Part shown: positions 22,762-31,303 of the stretch, piece after piece
Layout: each line of letters begins with the position of its first letter
Numbering within the stretch: position 1 is the stretch's first letter
NCBI GenBank assembly: GCA_021809105.1
Contig: JAKBAM010000033.1
Span: 1 to 33,910, forward strand
Length of the DNA: 33,910 bases
Reading direction: 5' to 3'
Origin: Actinomycetes bacterium
Lineage (GTDB): Bacteria; Actinomycetota; Acidimicrobiia; Acidimicrobiales; Palsa-688
Notes under the pieces: model-generated
Database searches by the model: none
Seen by the model: only the letters and a program-made list of their open reading frames with translations
Told to the model about the DNA's origin: nothing
Program-made: the position numbers and the translations under genes

Positions 22762-23244
22762 TCAGGGACGGCCTCCGCCCCTCGGCCAGGGATCAGCGGG
22801 CTGGTAGGCGGGCCACGGGCTGACGGTCTCGCAACCGAAGTCCTCGGGAGCGACGTCCGCCATCGCCTCGGCGAGCTGCCAGCGGTGACCCGCGGGATCC
22901 TCGAGGGTGCAGTCGCGTTCGCCGTACGACCGGTCGACAGGCGCCTCCAGCACCACGACTCCGTGGTCGCGGGCACGAGCGAACGCCGCGTCGACATCCT
23001 CGACCCGCACCCGGATCAGGTGACTGTGCCCACCCGGCTGCGGTACCCGCCGGTCGCCGCCGACATCGGCAACGATCACCGCCCCGTCGGCGCCGACCGC
23101 CATCTGGGCACGGTGGTCCTCGCCGATGCGCGTGCGCTCGACGAAGCCGAACGCCGCCGTCAAGAAGGCCACCGCCGCCCGCACGTCCGGATACACCAGG
23201 ACGGGGACCAGCGTCGCTGGCGGTACCGACCGGTTCACCTTCAC
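22762..23244 (-). CDS. VOC family protein (PhnB-like)
   Basis: A 160-aa vicinal-oxygen-chelate protein. The first half shows LVPVLVYPDVRAAVAFLTAA and FGFVERTRIGEDHRAQMAVG. The second half shows HSHLIRVRVEDVDAAFARAR, and DRSYGERDCTLEDPAGHRWQ is the C-terminal metal-ligand strand. It starts in a 4-nt overlap (ATGA) with the stop of the next VOC gene. Two adjacent VOC genes suggest duplication or a heteromeric product. The substrate is unknown. Confidence 0.9.
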   Translation of the reverse strand: MKVNRSVPPATLVPVLVYPDVRAAVAFLTAAFGFVERTRIGEDHRAQMAVGADGAVIVADVGGDRRVPQPGGHSHLIRVRVEDVDAAFARARDHGVVVLEAPVDRSYGERDCTLEDPAGHRWQLAEAMADVAPEDFGCETVSPWPAYQPADPWPRGGGRP

Positions 23245-23675
23245 GTTCGCTCCTTACTCCGCTCCGGCGGCCACGCCGCCAGCGGATATCCGATCTCCCA
23301 GCGATGCCCGAACGGATCGTCGATCCGGCCGAGCAGCCACCCGTGCTCCTCGCCCACCGCACTCACCTCGCTCGCACCGAGAGCGACCGCTCGCGCGACG
23401 GCATGGCGAGGGTCGTCGACGACCAACAAGAGCCGCTCTGTGCTCCCGCCGAGTGTCTCGGGACTGAAGTTCCCGTCCGGCGGCGACTCCTCCTCCACCC
23501 AGAACAACGCGCCGTTGACACTCATCTGGCAGACGACGTCCTCATGGTCATCGGTGCCGCCAAAACGGTAAACCTCCTCGGCACCGAACGCCTCCTTGTA
23601 GAACTCGACGGCCTCCCGCCCGCGCCGAACCGACAACTGCACCTGCAGCCCAAGCTGACCAATGCCGGCGGCCAT
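23241..23675 (-). CDS. VOC family protein
   Basis: 144 aa from ATG 23675 (MAAGIGQLGLQVQLSVRRGR). The longer frame upstream, rich in Pro and Cys, is unlikely to be translated. Motifs are VEFYKEAFGAEEVYRFGGTD, LFWVEEESPPDGNFSPETLG and IDDPFGHRWEIGYPL, all normal for PhnB-like VOC proteins. It is the first gene of a two-gene operon with the VOC gene at 22762. Similarity between the two is general rather than close. Confidence 0.9.
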   Translation of the reverse strand: MAAGIGQLGLQVQLSVRRGREAVEFYKEAFGAEEVYRFGGTDDHEDVVCQMSVNGALFWVEEESPPDGNFSPETLGGSTERLLLVVDDPRHAVARAVALGASEVSAVGEEHGWLLGRIDDPFGHRWEIGYPLAAWPPERSKERT

Positions 23676-23825
23676 CCCCACAGTGTTCCATCCCGAGCAG
23701 CACCCCGGTTGCCCGCAAGGGCGCACGCTGGTGTTCGCCGGAGGCGGGGCGATCCTGTCCTGAGCCTGCCCCATGGAACCGCCCCTTGCCCGGCTGCCGT
23801 CATACCCCTCAGATGTTCAGCTCGT

Positions 23826-23860
23826 ACCGCATGTGGTTGTCACGCAACCCCACATGCGGT
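23826..23860. terminator. Strong hairpin, possible terminator
   Basis: A 10-bp perfect stem ACCGCATGTG / CACATGCGGT encloses a second 4-bp stem GTTG / CAAC with loop TCACG and a two-base bulge. No T-tract follows on either strand. It lies between the VOC operon start and the decayed secreted-protein gene, about 75 nt past the latter's end. It could serve as a terminator or be part of a lost mobile element. Confidence 0.4.
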
Positions 23861-23933
23861 CCAGCAAGGGGACCGACGGCGGGCGGGCCTGCCGTGGGCG
23901 GGTCTCGGACCCCATCGTTGGGGCGCCACACGG

Positions 23934-24346
23934 TCAGCTCCCGGCGCCGGCAAAGCTTGCCGTTACCACTTCACCTCCGCCTTTCCCGGCGCCACCAACT
24001 GCACACGTCAGCGCGGCCGAGCACGCCACGACGTTCGGACTCTTCACGGGCAACGAGCTCGCATACCATGCCGACGGGCCTTCGAACTGGTCTTCAGTCG
24101 TCAGTGCCATACCCTCTCCAGCAGTACCAGACCATTCGCGATGCAGGCTTGGGCGCTGAAGCAGGCCGTCGCCACCACGTCTTGCATGTCTACGGGCTGC
24201 GACCATCGGCCACCCGTCCCGGGCGGGGTAGCCGGCGCTGCGGCCTCCGAACCTGACTTGCTGCCGGCGCCTCCGGGAGCCCGGGTCGCTGTCTGGCCGG
24301 AGCCACAAGCGGCCGATACTGTAACAAGGCACGTACAATAAGCCAT
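23934..24346 (-). pseudogene. Decayed secreted lipoprotein-like gene
   Basis: From ATG 24346 one frame gives a short hydrophobic lead with a possible lipid-attachment Cys (LVTVSAACGSG), a Ser/Gly/Pro linker, and DMQDVVATACFSAQACIANG before stopping at 24101. In another frame, from about 24110, TTEDQFEGPSAWYASSLPVK and NVVACSAALTCAVGGAG continue to a stop at 23934. The repeated 'VaCs...C.a' pattern is typical of blades in secreted actinobacterial propeller-like proteins. The pieces look like one gene broken by an indel near 24110 and shortened. The rest of 23676-24443 shows no gene I can support. Confidence 0.4.
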
Positions 24347-24443
24347 ATCGCAATATGACAGAGATTGATCCTCCGCCGCTCCGGCGGTGAGCGGGTCGGG
24401 AGCCCCACCTCGCTCGAGGAACGGAGCCCCTGCCACGATGCTG

Positions 24444-24638
24444 TCACCAGATCCAAACGACGATGCGACCGCCACGGAAGAGGTAGGCCGAGTAGAGGCC
24501 GGCAATAACCGTGACCACCAGGGCTGCAGGTGAACTGGTGACGGCCACGACAAGCCCCACGACGGCCATCACCAGATAGAAGGTGGCCGCTATGGTGTGG
24601 CGCTTCCGGCGTGTGGGCTTCCTCAGTTGCTCGACCAT
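24444..24638 (-). CDS. Small two-span membrane protein (64 aa)
   Basis: ATG 24638, preceded by AAAGGA. The product begins MVEQLRKPTRRKRHTIAATF with a strongly basic lead. Two hydrophobic segments follow: TFYLVMAVVGLVVAVTSS, then ALVVTVIAGLYSAYLFRGG. It ends in GGRIVVWIW. The frame extends upstream to 24728, but the Shine-Dalgarno favours the shorter product. The basic N-terminus predicts a cytoplasmic start. I recognise no family. It lies 117 nt downstream of the next minus-strand gene. Confidence 0.65.
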   Translation of the reverse strand: MVEQLRKPTRRKRHTIAATFYLVMAVVGLVVAVTSSPAALVVTVIAGLYSAYLFRGGRIVVWIW

Positions 24639-24755
24639 GGGTCCGTTCCTTTCATCATCTGCGCTTTTGGGGATCAGGGGCTTAGTTGGGAGAACTAGGG
24701 CTGCGGGGACGATCCGTGGACACAGCACGCACCCGCGCCGGGCTCGGCGCGCCGC

Positions 24756-25034
24756 CTAGCGGTCGTTGGTGGTCAGGTGGCCAGCCAGCGTCGATATGCG
24801 ACTGGTCAGGTTGGCCCAGGGGTTCGGATCGAGGAACGAGTCGTCGATAGCGACGCGCTCGAGTCGCGGCCGTAGGGCCAGCACGTACATCACCGCCCCG
24901 AGCCCACCCGTGAAGACCATGAGCGTTATCCAGAAGCCCTTGTTGCGTTCAGCCGCGACCCAAAGGGCTTCGCTATGGCGAACCGCGTCGACGACCGCCA
25001 AGAGACCGACCAGCCAGAACACCCACGCGATCAC
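24756..25034 (-). CDS. Small membrane protein, DUF2516-like
   Basis: 92 aa starting at GTG 25034, in a 4-nt overlap with the stop of the upstream gene. The first membrane segment is MIAWVFWLVGLLAVVDAVRH and the second is GFWITLMVFTGGLGAVMYVL. A charged tail (LRPRLERVAIDDSFLDPNPW) follows. Two spans, the position of the 'DAVR' turn and the length recall DUF2516 proteins of actinobacteria, but I could not confirm the match. Function unknown. Confidence 0.7.
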   Translation of the reverse strand: MIAWVFWLVGLLAVVDAVRHSEALWVAAERNKGFWITLMVFTGGLGAVMYVLALRPRLERVAIDDSFLDPNPWANLTSRISTLAGHLTTNDR

Positions 25035-25810
25035 TGTCCAAGTCTCCCGTCTATCTGATTGGTAGCCGGTAGGGCCCCGGGAATCTGCACCGATGCGAAG
25101 TCGGGGCCACGGGTGTCCAGCCGAGGAGCAGCCATGGCTAGCGCGCCCAGTGTGTCAGCCGTGGCGTCGTCGACGGGCTGGCGCAGGCGGTCCGCCACCG
25201 CCCGCGCCAGGATCTCCGAGGCGACTGCTGGACCGTCAATACCCTTCGGGAAGGTGACAGTGACCACCAAGCCGCGGACGTTGCCCCCGACGGCCTCGGT
25301 CATCCCGAGGCGAAGGATGTCACCTCCGACCAGGCCGCTCGGCCGCCGGCAGGCGATCATCGACAACCAGGAATGCCGTACGTGACCGACGAGCGTCTTG
25401 TCCCGGCGCCGGCGGGCTGCAGCGGCCCTGCTCGCGACATTGGCGACGGCGGCAACAGCTACGCCCTGGCCCCCGAGACCGAACCAACCTCCACCCTTCT
25501 CGTACTTGTCGCAAGCGAACGTGACCCGGGAATCGGTGACCGCAACCCTGATGTGCACGTTCGAGACACCACCCAAATGCTGGTCCCGCCGCGGGTATGC
25601 CTCCGCCACCGCGAGGCCTTTGGCCACCGCCGCCCGCGATGAGGTGCCGTCCCCAGGCTCTGCAGCCACGAGCGAGGGCCCCTCGCCGACCAGCGGGTAC
25701 AAGAGGGGGTCCTCGGTGTCATCGCCAACCCGCAGGGCGAGGACATCGAAGGGGGGCTTCGACCTGCCGACGAGCCTATCGGCGTCTCCCCCTGGCAATC
25801 GCAATGACAT
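25031..25810 (-). CDS. Hypothetical protein (259 aa)
   Basis: Starts at ATG 25810, preceded by TAAGGAGTAAATCGGT (good ribosome binding site). It has no signal peptide. Residues ~80-130 form a strand-rich part (NVHIRVAVTDSRVTFACDKY, then GGGWFGLGGQGVAVAAVANV), followed by a basic linker AAAARRRRDKTLVGHVRHSW. A second strand-helix region is VRGLVVTVTFPKGIDGPAVA with SEILARAVADRLRQP. This recalls PH-like or membrane-associated strand sandwiches, but no family is certain. It is translationally coupled to the small membrane protein downstream, so it may sit at the membrane with it. Confidence 0.65.
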   Translation of the reverse strand: MSLRLPGGDADRLVGRSKPPFDVLALRVGDDTEDPLLYPLVGEGPSLVAAEPGDGTSSRAAVAKGLAVAEAYPRRDQHLGGVSNVHIRVAVTDSRVTFACDKYEKGGGWFGLGGQGVAVAAVANVASRAAAARRRRDKTLVGHVRHSWLSMIACRRPSGLVGGDILRLGMTEAVGGNVRGLVVTVTFPKGIDGPAVASEILARAVADRLRQPVDDATADTLGALAMAAPRLDTRGPDFASVQIPGALPATNQIDGRLGQ

Positions 25811-25919
25811 ACCGATTTACTCCTTAACCGGAAAGCTCGCCGGCGCTCCGCACGATCGCAGCACCCGAAGCTAGAGGTGGGCCGTCATAACCGCGTCAAA
25901 ACGCTGGTCAGCGCCGGTG

Positions 25920-27638
25920 TTACATTTCGTAGTGGTCCTCGAGCCGGTCGGCGAGACGCTGCATATGGGACCGATGGTCCTGCACCCATTCCTCGTACTG
26001 GAAGGCCGGAAGTAACGGCAACCTGAGCGTCTCGCTGACCCTGGCAGCATCCGCCCGAGAGTGCCCAGCGCTCGGATCACGCACATCGAGGAGGCGCTGC
26101 GCGTCATGCAAAGCGGCTACGGCATCCACGACGACACCGCGGAGGTCCAAGCGGACCACACCCCCCGACAACGTGACCCGCCAGGCGTGGCGGTACGTGA
26201 GGGCCTGGCGGACCTGCCACAGCAACGTCCGAACCCGCCCGCCCAGCCGCTTCGGCGGGACGTCCCCCCACAGACGCTCGGCGAGCGCCTCGGAGTGCAG
26301 GCAACCCTTAGCGGCGAGGGCCAGCCCGAACAGCGCCCGCTGGGCGTTTTGGGTCGCGAATCGGCAATCGACGCCGTCCACCGCGACGGCGGCATCACCC
26401 AACACATTCACCTGGAGTTGGCTGCTCCCCGCCAACAACACCCGGTAGGCCTGGTCGCCGTCGTCCAGCGTCAACGCCTTGCGATACCAGTTGGCGCTGC
26501 GGGCCGGTTCGGCCCGAGCCAGCAAGACCATCGACTGGGCATGCCAATAGCGCAGTCCGAGATCCCGGTGAATGTCCTCCGACTCGGCCAGCGCGCTCCG
26601 CGCGCCGACGAGATCGCCGGACTGCAGCCGAGCATTCCCCAGGACCAAGAGAGTTCGGGCGCGCTCGGAAGGAGCGAGGTCCTCGGCGAGCAACCGGTCG
26701 AGCGTCGTCGCTGCCGCCCCGTTCTCCCCCATCTGCAAAGAGGCCGCCGCCAAACCTCTAAGCGCCGAGGTACGCCACCACCGCTCCCCGAGGGACTCGA
26801 AGGTGGCGAGAGCCGTGCGAGCATCAGCAACACTGCGCTGCGCGGCATAACCGGCAGTGAACTCGGCCCGCAGGCACTGAGCGATCGCACCCTGCCAGAC
26901 CAACCCGAGCCGCTCTGCGGTGCGCAGGGCAAAGGAAAAGGCTGCGTCAGCGGTCTCCGGGTCGCCACGGAGACTGGCGATGACTCCCCTACCCGCCTCC
27001 AGCAAGGGCACATCCCGCTGCTCGTCGGGTGGGAGAGACGAGTAGAGGAGGCGCAACGCCACCTCGATGACCGTGTCCGCCCGTGCGAGGTCGCCGCAGC
27101 TGACAAGAAAGAACGCCACGAACACCGACGCCGAGCCCTCCTGGATGGCGGCACCTCGGATCCTGGCGAGAGCCAATCCCTCTTCCGCCAGGGCGACCGC
27201 GTCCCAGAGCCTGCCAGCCTGATAGGCCTCCAACCCGAATGCGAGCACCAGAGCCTCGTCGGTCGGCACTCCGCCCTGCAACGCCGACCTGGCCTGCTCC
27301 CAGTATTGGCACGCCTCGTGGATCTCCCCCGCGGCCAGAGCCACGTTGCCGCGCAGGAAACTCACGAATCCCGTGCCGCGCCGGTCGCCACCCGTCTCGA
27401 ATCCCACGCCAGCGTCGTCCAAGAGCGCCTCTACTCGCGGATCTCCTCTGGACACGTCGTGCAGCGCTGCTGCCAGCACCGTGGCCGCCCACGGGTGCCC
27501 ATCCAACCCGCAGGCGAGAAGCTCGGGCAGCTTTGCCGCCAAGGTCGCCGGATGGCCGTGGATGATGATGTCGGCCGCCTCGGCGTCGAGCGCCTCGAGG
27601 GAACCCGCCTGCCCCTCGCCAGGCCTCGCAACGGTCAT
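25920..27638 (-). CDS. TPR-repeat regulator with C-terminal SARP-like winged helix
   Basis: 572 aa from ATG 27638, which follows GGGGGGTGA; an upstream ATG at 27671 is possible. Residues ~20-400 are helical TPR-like repeats (for example ALALARIRGAAIQEGSASVF, SALRGLAAASLQMGENGAAA and LVLGNARLQSGDLVGARSAL). Residues ~408-500 form an OmpR/SARP-type winged helix: LQVNVLGDAAVAVDGVDCRF, QRALFGLALAAKGCLHSEAL, AERLWGDVPPKRLGGRVRTL, LWQVRQAL. A short BTAD-like tail (LPLLPAFQYEEWVQDHRSHM) ends the protein. Most SARP proteins carry this DNA-binding domain at the N-terminus, so the order here is reversed, more like MalT/LAL regulators in layout but with a different DNA-binding domain. It likely binds DNA in response to protein or ligand contacts of the TPR part. 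Confidence 0.8.
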   Translation of the reverse strand: MTVARPGEGQAGSLEALDAEAADIIIHGHPATLAAKLPELLACGLDGHPWAATVLAAALHDVSRGDPRVEALLDDAGVGFETGGDRRGTGFVSFLRGNVALAAGEIHEACQYWEQARSALQGGVPTDEALVLAFGLEAYQAGRLWDAVALAEEGLALARIRGAAIQEGSASVFVAFFLVSCGDLARADTVIEVALRLLYSSLPPDEQRDVPLLEAGRGVIASLRGDPETADAAFSFALRTAERLGLVWQGAIAQCLRAEFTAGYAAQRSVADARTALATFESLGERWWRTSALRGLAAASLQMGENGAAATTLDRLLAEDLAPSERARTLLVLGNARLQSGDLVGARSALAESEDIHRDLGLRYWHAQSMVLLARAEPARSANWYRKALTLDDGDQAYRVLLAGSSQLQVNVLGDAAVAVDGVDCRFATQNAQRALFGLALAAKGCLHSEALAERLWGDVPPKRLGGRVRTLLWQVRQALTYRHAWRVTLSGGVVRLDLRGVVVDAVAALHDAQRLLDVRDPSAGHSRADAARVSETLRLPLLPAFQYEEWVQDHRSHMQRLADRLEDHYEM

Positions 27639-27722
27639 TTCACCCCCCGCATCCCATCCGAGCCCCGGCATGACAAAGACTTATCCTCATCCACCCAACA
27701 CGCGCGCCGCATGGTGGCCTGC

Positions 27723-29558
27723 CTATCGGCATACATCGGTGTACGCGAGTTGGGTGTAGACAGTGCCGTCGTCGACCACTGCGGTGTTGCCGGCAGCGTT
27801 GGCGCTGTCGATGTTGAAGGTGTTGGACGCTCCTGCGACGAGCAAAGCATTGACCGCTGGCGAGGGGGCCGCCGTCTGCTTGCCCGTCGAGGGATCTACG
27901 AGCACCCACTGGCCTGACTGGTTCTTGATGGCCAGCCACGCCCCCACCGCACGAACGCTGGAGACAACCTGGCTCGTCAAGTTCCATGCCGCGGTCCCGT
28001 CCCAATTCGTGAAGTACAGCGTGCCGTCACTGGCCCTGGCGGCCACACCCTCAGGGAAGACACCCTTGACGTTGAGGTTCGAGCCGTCTGCTGTCTGGAC
28101 CAGCGCCGCCGGCGCAGGGGTGAGCACCGGACCCGCCGACCCGTCGACGGCGCGTAGGAGAACCTGGTTCCCGTTGCCATCCTGGCCGGTGAGCAGGGCG
28201 TTGACCCCGCAGCCCCCGTCGGTGTAGTTGGTCCCGCCGCTGCCCTCAGGGGCGCTCAAGGTACGGGTGCTGATGTTGTACAGCTCGCCGTTGGCGTTGA
28301 CGTCAACGAGGTTGTCGGTCACCGTCGCGACGTTGGAGTAACGCCCGGCGTTCGACGTGTCGTTGCTCAATGGCGCGCCCGCGGGCGTGAACCACTGGTC
28401 GGTGTAGGAGTTGGCGGTGGCTGCCTCGGTCTGCACCAGCACCGCTCTCGGACCCGCATAGGTGAGATGGACCTTCCCCGGTTGGCCGCTCAGCTCCGGT
28501 TGGGACGGAACGACAGGCACATCGGCGACGACGTTGCCGGCAAGGTCACGTACGTGGAGCGTCGCCGACCACGTCGGCGAGGTGAGCCCGGCTGCGGGCA
28601 CCACGTCCAGGGAAGTCCACACGATGTCATTGCCGGCATAAGACGGCCCCTCGACCGTCGACGACGGCCCGTTGCTGCTGCTGCTGTTGTTGTTGCTGGT
28701 GTCGGGCAGGAACGCCGGGCTGGTGGTGGGCACGCCCGTGGTCCCGTCGACCGAGGTCACACTCTGGCCACAGGTGTAGACAAAGGTGAATGGCGGCTGC
28801 ACCTCACCGAGGTTGCAGGATGTCCCGTACACGTTGGACCCGGCGGTCACCCCACCCCCCGACGCCGGCGCGGGGGTGAGCCCCGCCAGGTCGGACTGGG
28901 CGCTCGAGCCGAACAGAGGGCCGCCGCAGAGATTGGAGTACGCCGAGTCGAGATTCTTCACCTCCGTGTCGATATCGACATGGGAGAAGCGGAGCCGGCC
29001 GAACGCCTCGGCGGCACTCGCCGCCGGGGGGGACTCACCCCCGATCTGCTTGACGATCTGGCGGGCCACCGGCACCTGTGCCGCGACCGACTTCAGCGCC
29101 GAAATGACGGCCGACAGCGTCGGGGGGTCGGTGTTGAACGCGGCGGCAAACGGAGCGCTGGAGCCGCCTGAACCGCTCTGGCAATCGGGCGGCAGGGTGG
29201 TGGTGGTGGCGGCTGGCGCCGACTGCGAATTGCCGCCTGAGCTGCTACCACCCCCGTAGATGCCTGCGATGGTCGCCGAGGCGCTGTTGAGGGCGCAGTA
29301 GGCAGTAGCCGATCCGACGGTCTCGGCGACCGAGGCGCCGTCTGTGCTCAGGTTGTGTGACTTCATCATCGCTGTGACCGCTGCGATGCGACCGTTCTCG
29401 TTCATCCCGAGGAACGAGTTGCACGTCGTCGCCGACCCGGCGTTCGCCGTGCCACCGCAGCCGGTGACGGCGAGGCTGGCGACCACCACCGCACCGACGA
29501 TGCCGAGGCGGGCAAATGACGTCGAGCCGGGAGTCGTCCGGCTGAAGGAGAAGAGCAT
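27723..29558 (-). CDS. Large lipoprotein with HdeA-like N-terminal domain
   Basis: 611 aa. The signal sequence ends in a lipobox, VTGC, with Cys34 as the lipidation site. An N-terminal domain (about 44-105: TTCNSFLGMNENGRIAAVTA and the paired Cys in ATAYCALNSASATIAG) resembles HdeA/DUF732-like secreted domains seen in actinobacteria. A Gly/Ser/Thr-rich linker follows, then a strand-rich region (about 250-600) that reads like an irregular beta-propeller: ARASDGTLYFTNWDGTAAWN, AVGAWLAIKNQSGQWVLVDP. A Ser/Asn homopolymer run (SNNNSSSSNG) is encoded by a trinucleotide repeat near 28672-28701. It lies 69 nt after a small membrane-protein gene and upstream of the TPR regulator. Its role is not known. 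Confidence 0.8.
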   Translation of the reverse strand: MLFSFSRTTPGSTSFARLGIVGAVVVASLAVTGCGGTANAGSATTCNSFLGMNENGRIAAVTAMMKSHNLSTDGASVAETVGSATAYCALNSASATIAGIYGGGSSSGGNSQSAPAATTTTLPPDCQSGSGGSSAPFAAAFNTDPPTLSAVISALKSVAAQVPVARQIVKQIGGESPPAASAAEAFGRLRFSHVDIDTEVKNLDSAYSNLCGGPLFGSSAQSDLAGLTPAPASGGGVTAGSNVYGTSCNLGEVQPPFTFVYTCGQSVTSVDGTTGVPTTSPAFLPDTSNNNSSSSNGPSSTVEGPSYAGNDIVWTSLDVVPAAGLTSPTWSATLHVRDLAGNVVADVPVVPSQPELSGQPGKVHLTYAGPRAVLVQTEAATANSYTDQWFTPAGAPLSNDTSNAGRYSNVATVTDNLVDVNANGELYNISTRTLSAPEGSGGTNYTDGGCGVNALLTGQDGNGNQVLLRAVDGSAGPVLTPAPAALVQTADGSNLNVKGVFPEGVAARASDGTLYFTNWDGTAAWNLTSQVVSSVRAVGAWLAIKNQSGQWVLVDPSTGKQTAAPSPAVNALLVAGASNTFNIDSANAAGNTAVVDDGTVYTQLAYTDVCR

Positions 29559-29627
29559 GGCGGTTCCTGTCTGCGTATTCGGTAGGGATGATGGATGATC
29601 AGGTAGCGGAGGTCGCTCGGCGGAAAG

Positions 29628-29897
29628 TCAGCCTTGGCGGCGAGGCCGGCCGGCAGCCTGGCGCCTCATGGCGAGCACGAGCCGGGCGAGGGCTGCGAAG
29701 GGGATCACGAATACCCACACGGGGAACACCCAGGTGCCGGTGGTCTGCTCGGCAACATAGACCCCGTAGGCGATGAAGGCGGCTCCGGCGAGAGCCGAGC
29801 CGGCCCGGCTGCGCGCCGGTTCCCGCCCGAAGGTGGCGGCGCCGAGCATGGCAACGCCGGAAAGGACGGAGAAGATGGTGTACGCGCTCCAATGCAT
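29628..29897 (-). CDS. Small membrane protein (89 aa)
   Basis: Three hydrophobic segments: AYTIFSVLSGVAMLGAATFG, SALAGAAFIAYGVYVAEQ and TWVFPVWVFVIPFAALARLV. The tail is basic (AMRRQAAGRPRRQG). The start is ATG 29897, with a weak ribosome binding site (GGGGCTTCATCAC). The 198-nt space upstream holds several GC-rich inverted repeats, such as CCCGGG-ATGCA-CCCGGG, but no clear gene. It is probably cotranscribed with the lipoprotein gene. No family recognised. Confidence 0.7.
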   Translation of the reverse strand: MHWSAYTIFSVLSGVAMLGAATFGREPARSRAGSALAGAAFIAYGVYVAEQTTGTWVFPVWVFVIPFAALARLVLAMRRQAAGRPRRQG

Positions 29898-30095
29898 GTG
29901 ATGAAGCCCCTTTGCTCTGCGCCGCCCGGGTGCATCCCGGGTCGGGGGGACCGGGCGGTACGCCCACCCGGTACAGGCATCCTCATCTGCCCGCCCGCAG
30001 AAGGGAACGGGCAGCCCTCCCCGTCACGCCGGCGGGCGGCCAAACCATCCTGCCCGCTCCCCGCCGCTACGCCTCGACGCCCGCTGACCGGTATG

Positions 30096-30836
30096 TCAGG
30101 CCTCCTCGTCGCCGTCGGGCCGTTCCGCCTTGCGACGCTCGAGCCACGCCAGATCGGCAGGGGTAACCATCCTCGTCGAGAGCACCCATTCGGCCAGGCG
30201 GCGGGGCGCGTCGTTGCCGTCGTTGAGACCGGGCACGCCGATCTCCTTGAGGTCCTTCCGAAGATCTTCGATGCGCCGACGGACCGTCGACCCCTCCTCT
30301 AGCCCCGCCACCACGGCGGCCTCGGCGTAGGAAAGTGGTCGGGGGTTGTAGCGCGGATAGGGCACCAGATATCCCGACACCAGCGCGACCAACGCCTCCT
30401 TGCGCTTGTCAGTGAGCATCACGCCCCCGCCGGTCTTCGTCGGCTGACCCTGAGCGGGCAAAGGACTGGTAACGGTCGAGGGGATGTGGTCGGTGGCCAG
30501 GGTGAAGTTATAGGTCCAAACCTCGCCGGCGAGGAGCACCGTGTAGCCGGGGGCGAACACCGGACGGCGAGTCGGCGAGGAGCTAGCCAGGGTCACCGGC
30601 AACGGAATCGAGTAGCCGGTGTCGTCGATGACGTGCAGCGCCCGCGTAGAGGACAGGTTTACCAGCCACCACACACCATCGGAATGGCGGATCACTCCCG
30701 CCACCCTCGACACCCCGAGGTCCCCATCGCTGATCACGACGTCACAGCGGGTGTCGCGACCGAATGTCAGCTCCTCGCCGGCCTCGAGGACCCTCACGGT
30801 GTCTTTGTGGGTGAAGGTCAGCTCGTTCACACCCAT
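30096..30836 (-). CDS. FHA domain protein with C-terminal winged helix
   Basis: 246 aa from ATG 30836, preceded by AGGAGGG; its start overlaps the preceding FHA gene by 10 nt. The FHA domain spans about 15-110: FGRDTRCDVVISDGDLGVSR carries the conserved GR and SR phosphothreonine contacts. N60 in WWLVNLSSTRAL stands at the usual Asn position. After a linker, residues 140-205 form a winged helix: LTDKRKEALVALVSGYLVPY, LSYAEAAVVAGLEEGSTVRR and RIEDLRKDLKEIG. This would couple binding of a phosphorylated partner to DNA binding. With the kinase in the same operon, it is a likely output module of the kinase pathway. Confidence 0.85.
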   Translation of the reverse strand: MGVNELTFTHKDTVRVLEAGEELTFGRDTRCDVVISDGDLGVSRVAGVIRHSDGVWWLVNLSSTRALHVIDDTGYSIPLPVTLASSSPTRRPVFAPGYTVLLAGEVWTYNFTLATDHIPSTVTSPLPAQGQPTKTGGGVMLTDKRKEALVALVSGYLVPYPRYNPRPLSYAEAAVVAGLEEGSTVRRRIEDLRKDLKEIGVPGLNDGNDAPRRLAEWVLSTRMVTPADLAWLERRKAERPDGDEEA

Positions 30837-31303
30837 CCCTCCTGGCTGGTGACCCACGACGACGCTTCGAGTTGGGTGGATCCTGGGTAAACCGAGATGC
30901 GGAGGATGCTCCGCCCGACGCGGAGGTACGCGGATCGGGCCAGGGTCATCGACGTCACACGCTTCGAGCCGAGCCAAGTGCCGTTGAGGCTCCCGAGGTC
31001 AGTGACCGTCACCGTCCCGTCCACATGGCGGGCCAAGTGCACGTGGGTGGCGGAAAGGTACCTATCACCGCTGATACGCCCTGCCCCCTTCGCCTCACGG
31101 CCGACGACCAGATAGTCGACGGCGTCGACGGCGTCGCCATTGATGGCGACCCAGTCCGGACCAGCGGCCGCCGAATCCAGCTCCGTCGCTGGCCGCCCGA
31201 GGACTGCCGTGCGGGATAAGGCCGCGTCGGGGACGTCGGGCCCGCCGACGCAGCGCGCAGGACGCCGGCGGCGGAGGGCGCCGGCCATGACCTCTGCGCT
31301 CAC
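30827..31303 (-). CDS. FHA domain protein
   Basis: 158 aa from GTG 31303, overlapping the kinase stop by 4 nt (GTGA). A shorter start at ATG 31288 is possible. The FHA core lies at about 64-136: YLVVGREAKG, ISGDRYLSATHVHLARHVDG and TDLGSLNGTWLGSKRV. The GR, S-x-x-H and LGSLNGTW motifs are complete, so phosphothreonine binding is expected. There is no catalytic or DNA-binding domain, so it is probably an adaptor or substrate of the kinase encoded just upstream. An N-terminal ~55-residue extension is Arg/Ala-rich and could carry the phosphorylation sites. Confidence 0.92.
   Translation of the reverse strand: MSAEVMAGALRRRRPARCVGGPDVPDAALSRTAVLGRPATELDSAAAGPDWVAINGDAVDAVDYLVVGREAKGAGRISGDRYLSATHVHLARHVDGTVTVTDLGSLNGTWLGSKRVTSMTLARSAYLRVGRSILRISVYPGSTQLEASSWVTSQEGWV

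Noticed and set aside
26061..27917. Very long plus-strand open frame (618 codons)
   Set aside because: It mirrors the TPR regulator on the other strand and reads as low-complexity Arg/Gln/Pro sequence with no domain pattern.
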